Shown here: in pieces, positions 7,638-8,181 of the stretch
Layout: every line of letters starts with the position of its first letter
How positions within the stretch are numbered: position 1 is the first letter of the stretch
Source: SIG565 sp045590755
GTDB lineage: Bacteria; Bacillota; Clostridia; Oscillospirales; Acutalibacteraceae
Length of the DNA: 8,181 bases
Direction of reading: 5' to 3'
NCBI GenBank assembly: GCA_045590755.1
Contig: JAZNRP010000016.1
Span: 1 to 8,181, forward strand
The notes under the pieces: generated by a model
What the model was told of the DNA's origin: nothing
The model's input: the letters and a program-made list of their open reading frames with translations, nothing else
Database searches by the model: none
Position numbers and translations under genes: made by a program

Positions 7638-7797
7638 CTTAGGGTTTGAACAATTTTTGCCAATAGGCAAAAATGTTCGGCGACGCAGCAGCAAAACCGC
7701 GATAGGTTTTGCGCTCTGCCAAAGTCTCGAGCAGTGCGGATTTTTCGCAACTGCTCGGAGCAGTCGAAAAATCAAACAGCGCAGAGTATCCCTTCAT
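7638..7797. other. Nested-hairpin intergenic element between the two tRNA genes
   Basis: No credible gene lies here. Hairpin A (7648-7678) is GAAC plus ATTTTTGCC, loop AATA, with a complementary arm and one bulged A at 7652. Hairpin B pairs GCAAAACC (7691-7698) with GGTTTTGC (7705-7712). Next come two competing hairpins: CGAGCAGT (7728-7735) with ACTGCTCG (7750-7757), or the longer GATTTTTCG..ACTGCTC (7739-7756) with GAGCAGTCGAAAAATC (7758-7773). They share the middle arm, so only one can form at a time. CTCTGC (7714-7719) can also pair with GCAGAG (7781-7786). Two short frames read through the hairpins but have no ribosome binding site and low-complexity, stem-derived translations. Strand and function are unknown. 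Confidence 0.6.
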
Positions 7798-7798
7798 A

Positions 7799-7804
7799 TA
7801 TAAT
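7799..7804 (+). promoter_or_regulatory. Possible -10 box for tRNA-Arg
   Basis: A perfect TATAAT lies 21 nt before the mature 5' end of tRNA-Arg. No TTGACA-like box is visible 16-18 nt upstream of it, so the promoter is incomplete by consensus. It may be weak, or tRNA-Arg may depend on read-through. Confidence 0.35.
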
Positions 7805-7825
7805 CAAAAACTTAATACTTTATTT

Positions 7826-7902
7826 CCGCCTGTGGCGCAGCTGGATAACGCAGCAGATTCCGATTCTGAAGATCGGGGGTTCGAATCCCTTCAGGCGGGC
7901 CA
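7826..7902 (+). tRNA. tRNA-Arg (anticodon CCG)
   Basis: Acceptor CCGCCTG (7826-7832) pairs with CAGGCGG (7892-7898). The D arm is GCGC (7835-7838) with ACGC, giving the tolerated 13-22 C-A mismatch. The anticodon stem is CAGA/TCTG plus a G-A mismatch at 27-43, with loop TTCCGAT and anticodon CCG at 7860-7862. The T loop is TTCGAAT (7880-7886) with a GGGGG/CCCTT stem that includes two G-U pairs. Discriminator G7899 is followed by an encoded CCA. It reads the codon CGG. The reverse strand of this tRNA produces the familiar spurious translation PEGIRTPDLQNRNLLRYPA. Confidence 0.93.
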
Positions 7903-7903
7903 A

Positions 7904-7944
7904 AAAAAGAGAGTAGCAACCCTTGTGGTTGGCCCTCTCTTTTT
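7904..7944 (+). terminator. Intrinsic terminator after tRNA-Arg
   Basis: AAAAAGAGAG (7904-7913) pairs with CTCTCTTTTT (7935-7944). An inner CAACC/GGTTG stem (7917-7921 with 7927-7931) is separated by a 3-nt internal loop. The T run forms the 3' end of the stem. It starts 1 nt after the CCA. Confidence 0.75.
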
Positions 7945-7952
7945 AAGTTTGT

Positions 7953-7964
7953 AAGGGATTCGAA
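7953..7964. repeat. 12-bp inverted copy of the tRNA-Arg T arm
   Basis: AAGGGATTCGAA is the exact reverse complement of TTCGAATCCCTT at 7880-7891 in tRNA-Arg. Together with the terminator arms it makes a larger interrupted palindrome: T arm, A-rich arm, loop, T-rich arm, inverted T arm. This parallels the arrangement at tRNA-Gln. Confidence 0.7.
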
Positions 7965-8064
7965 GTAGGAGCGGTAGTGAATGACAGTCCGGTGGACTGT
8001 CAGAGCCGCGAATGACCGAAGCCGCGACCGCGCGGCTAGAGTCGAGCCCTGTTTGAGGCGCCAG
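7965..8064. other. Second hairpin-rich element downstream of tRNA-Arg
   Basis: TGACAGTCC (7982-7990) and GGACTGTCA (7994-8002) form a 9-bp hairpin. GCCGCG (8021-8026) pairs with CGCGGC (8031-8036) around ACCG. A second GCCGCG at 8005-8010 can compete for the same partner arm. GAATGAC occurs at 7979-7985 and 8010-8016. The segment is clearly more GC-rich than its surroundings. No coding sequence is supported: frames on both strands lack ribosome binding sites and follow the palindromes. Confidence 0.55.
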
Positions 8065-8098
8065 AAAAAAGTCCTATTCGAAAGAACAGGACTTTTTT
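8065..8098 (+). terminator. Strong bidirectional-type terminator
   Basis: AAAAAAGTCCT (8065-8075) pairs with AGGACTTTTTT (8088-8098). An inner TTC/GAA capped by GAAA is separated by one A-C mismatch. The A run on one side and T run on the other could stop transcription from either strand. With no gene since tRNA-Arg, it would end either a read-through tRNA transcript or a separate RNA from 7945-8064. Confidence 0.8.
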
Positions 8099-8108
8099 CA
8101 ACTAAATC

Positions 8109-8158
8109 CACCCTAACGGGTGAGGAGACAAGGGGACGGTTCTGTTGTCTCCTTTTTT
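8109..8158. repeat. Tandem hairpins, the second REP-like with a T run
   Basis: CACCC-TAAC-GGGTG (8109-8122) directly abuts AGGAGACAA (8123-8131), which pairs with TTGTCTCCT (8145-8153) around the loop GGGGACGGTTCTG, with T residues to 8158. The GACAAGGGGAC..GTTCTGTTGTC pattern resembles short palindromes that I recall as dispersed in clostridial genomes; this cannot be checked here. It could also act as a terminator. Confidence 0.5.
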
Positions 8159-8181
8159 CTTGACGTAATTTCAACAATATG

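Noticed and set aside
7593..7803. Two 60-61 residue frames on opposite strands between the tRNAs
   Set aside because: They mirror each other because of the inverted repeats, lack start signals, and overlap the terminator or hairpins.
7638..8158. CRISPR array
   Set aside because: The palindromes differ from one another and there are no regularly spaced identical direct repeats.
8160..8165. TTGACG as a -35 box at the right edge
   Set aside because: The matching -10 would fall outside the window, so it cannot be supported.
7812..8177. 121-residue minus-strand open frame
   Set aside because: It runs through tRNA-Arg, its terminator and palindromes. The PEGIRTPDLQNRN segment is the well-known false translation of a tRNA complement, and there is no ribosome binding site.

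Overview
This window looks like chromosomal DNA from a Firmicute of class Clostridia, probably a gut Oscillospirales/Ruminococcaceae-type organism. That is inferred from gene content: pth-mfd-foldase order, a bacterial AsnA, a short class II fructose-bisphosphate aldolase, A/T-rich promoters and strong GGAGG-type ribosome binding sites. No species can be named from the sequence alone.

Layout. All protein genes lie on the minus strand and fill about 1-7344. Read in their own direction (right to left) they are: fba, with its own promoter and terminator; then pth, mfd, a lipoprotein resembling SurA/PrsA foldases, and asnA. Pth and mfd share a promoter upstream of pth. The lipoprotein and asnA probably gain a second promoter inside the mfd-lipoprotein gap. 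asnA is closed by an 18-bp perfect hairpin at 90-131. Beyond it, at the left edge, another minus-strand gene begins (17 codons visible, MGRPKGG start), possibly a transposase OrfA.

The right end (7477-8181) is on the plus strand and encodes no convincing protein. It holds tRNA-Gln(CUG) with a good promoter and terminator, then about 180 nt of nested hairpins. Next come tRNA-Arg(CCG) and its terminator, about 120 nt of further hairpins, a strong terminator, and a final REP-like palindrome. Both tRNAs encode CCA.

Functionally the protein genes are housekeeping: peptidyl-tRNA recycling (Pth), transcription-coupled repair (Mfd), a surface folding factor, asparagine synthesis (AsnA) and glycolysis/gluconeogenesis (Fba).

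The most unusual signal is in the tRNA trailers. Each tRNA is followed, just past its terminator, by an inverted copy of part of its own 3' region (18 bp for Gln, 12 bp for Arg). Each inverted copy is then followed by a similar series: GGGnTTnGAA, hairpin, hairpin with different arms, GTC(TC)GAGC. The two end markers span about 91 and 93 nt. This suggests a repeated structured element or RNA tied to tRNA 3' ends.
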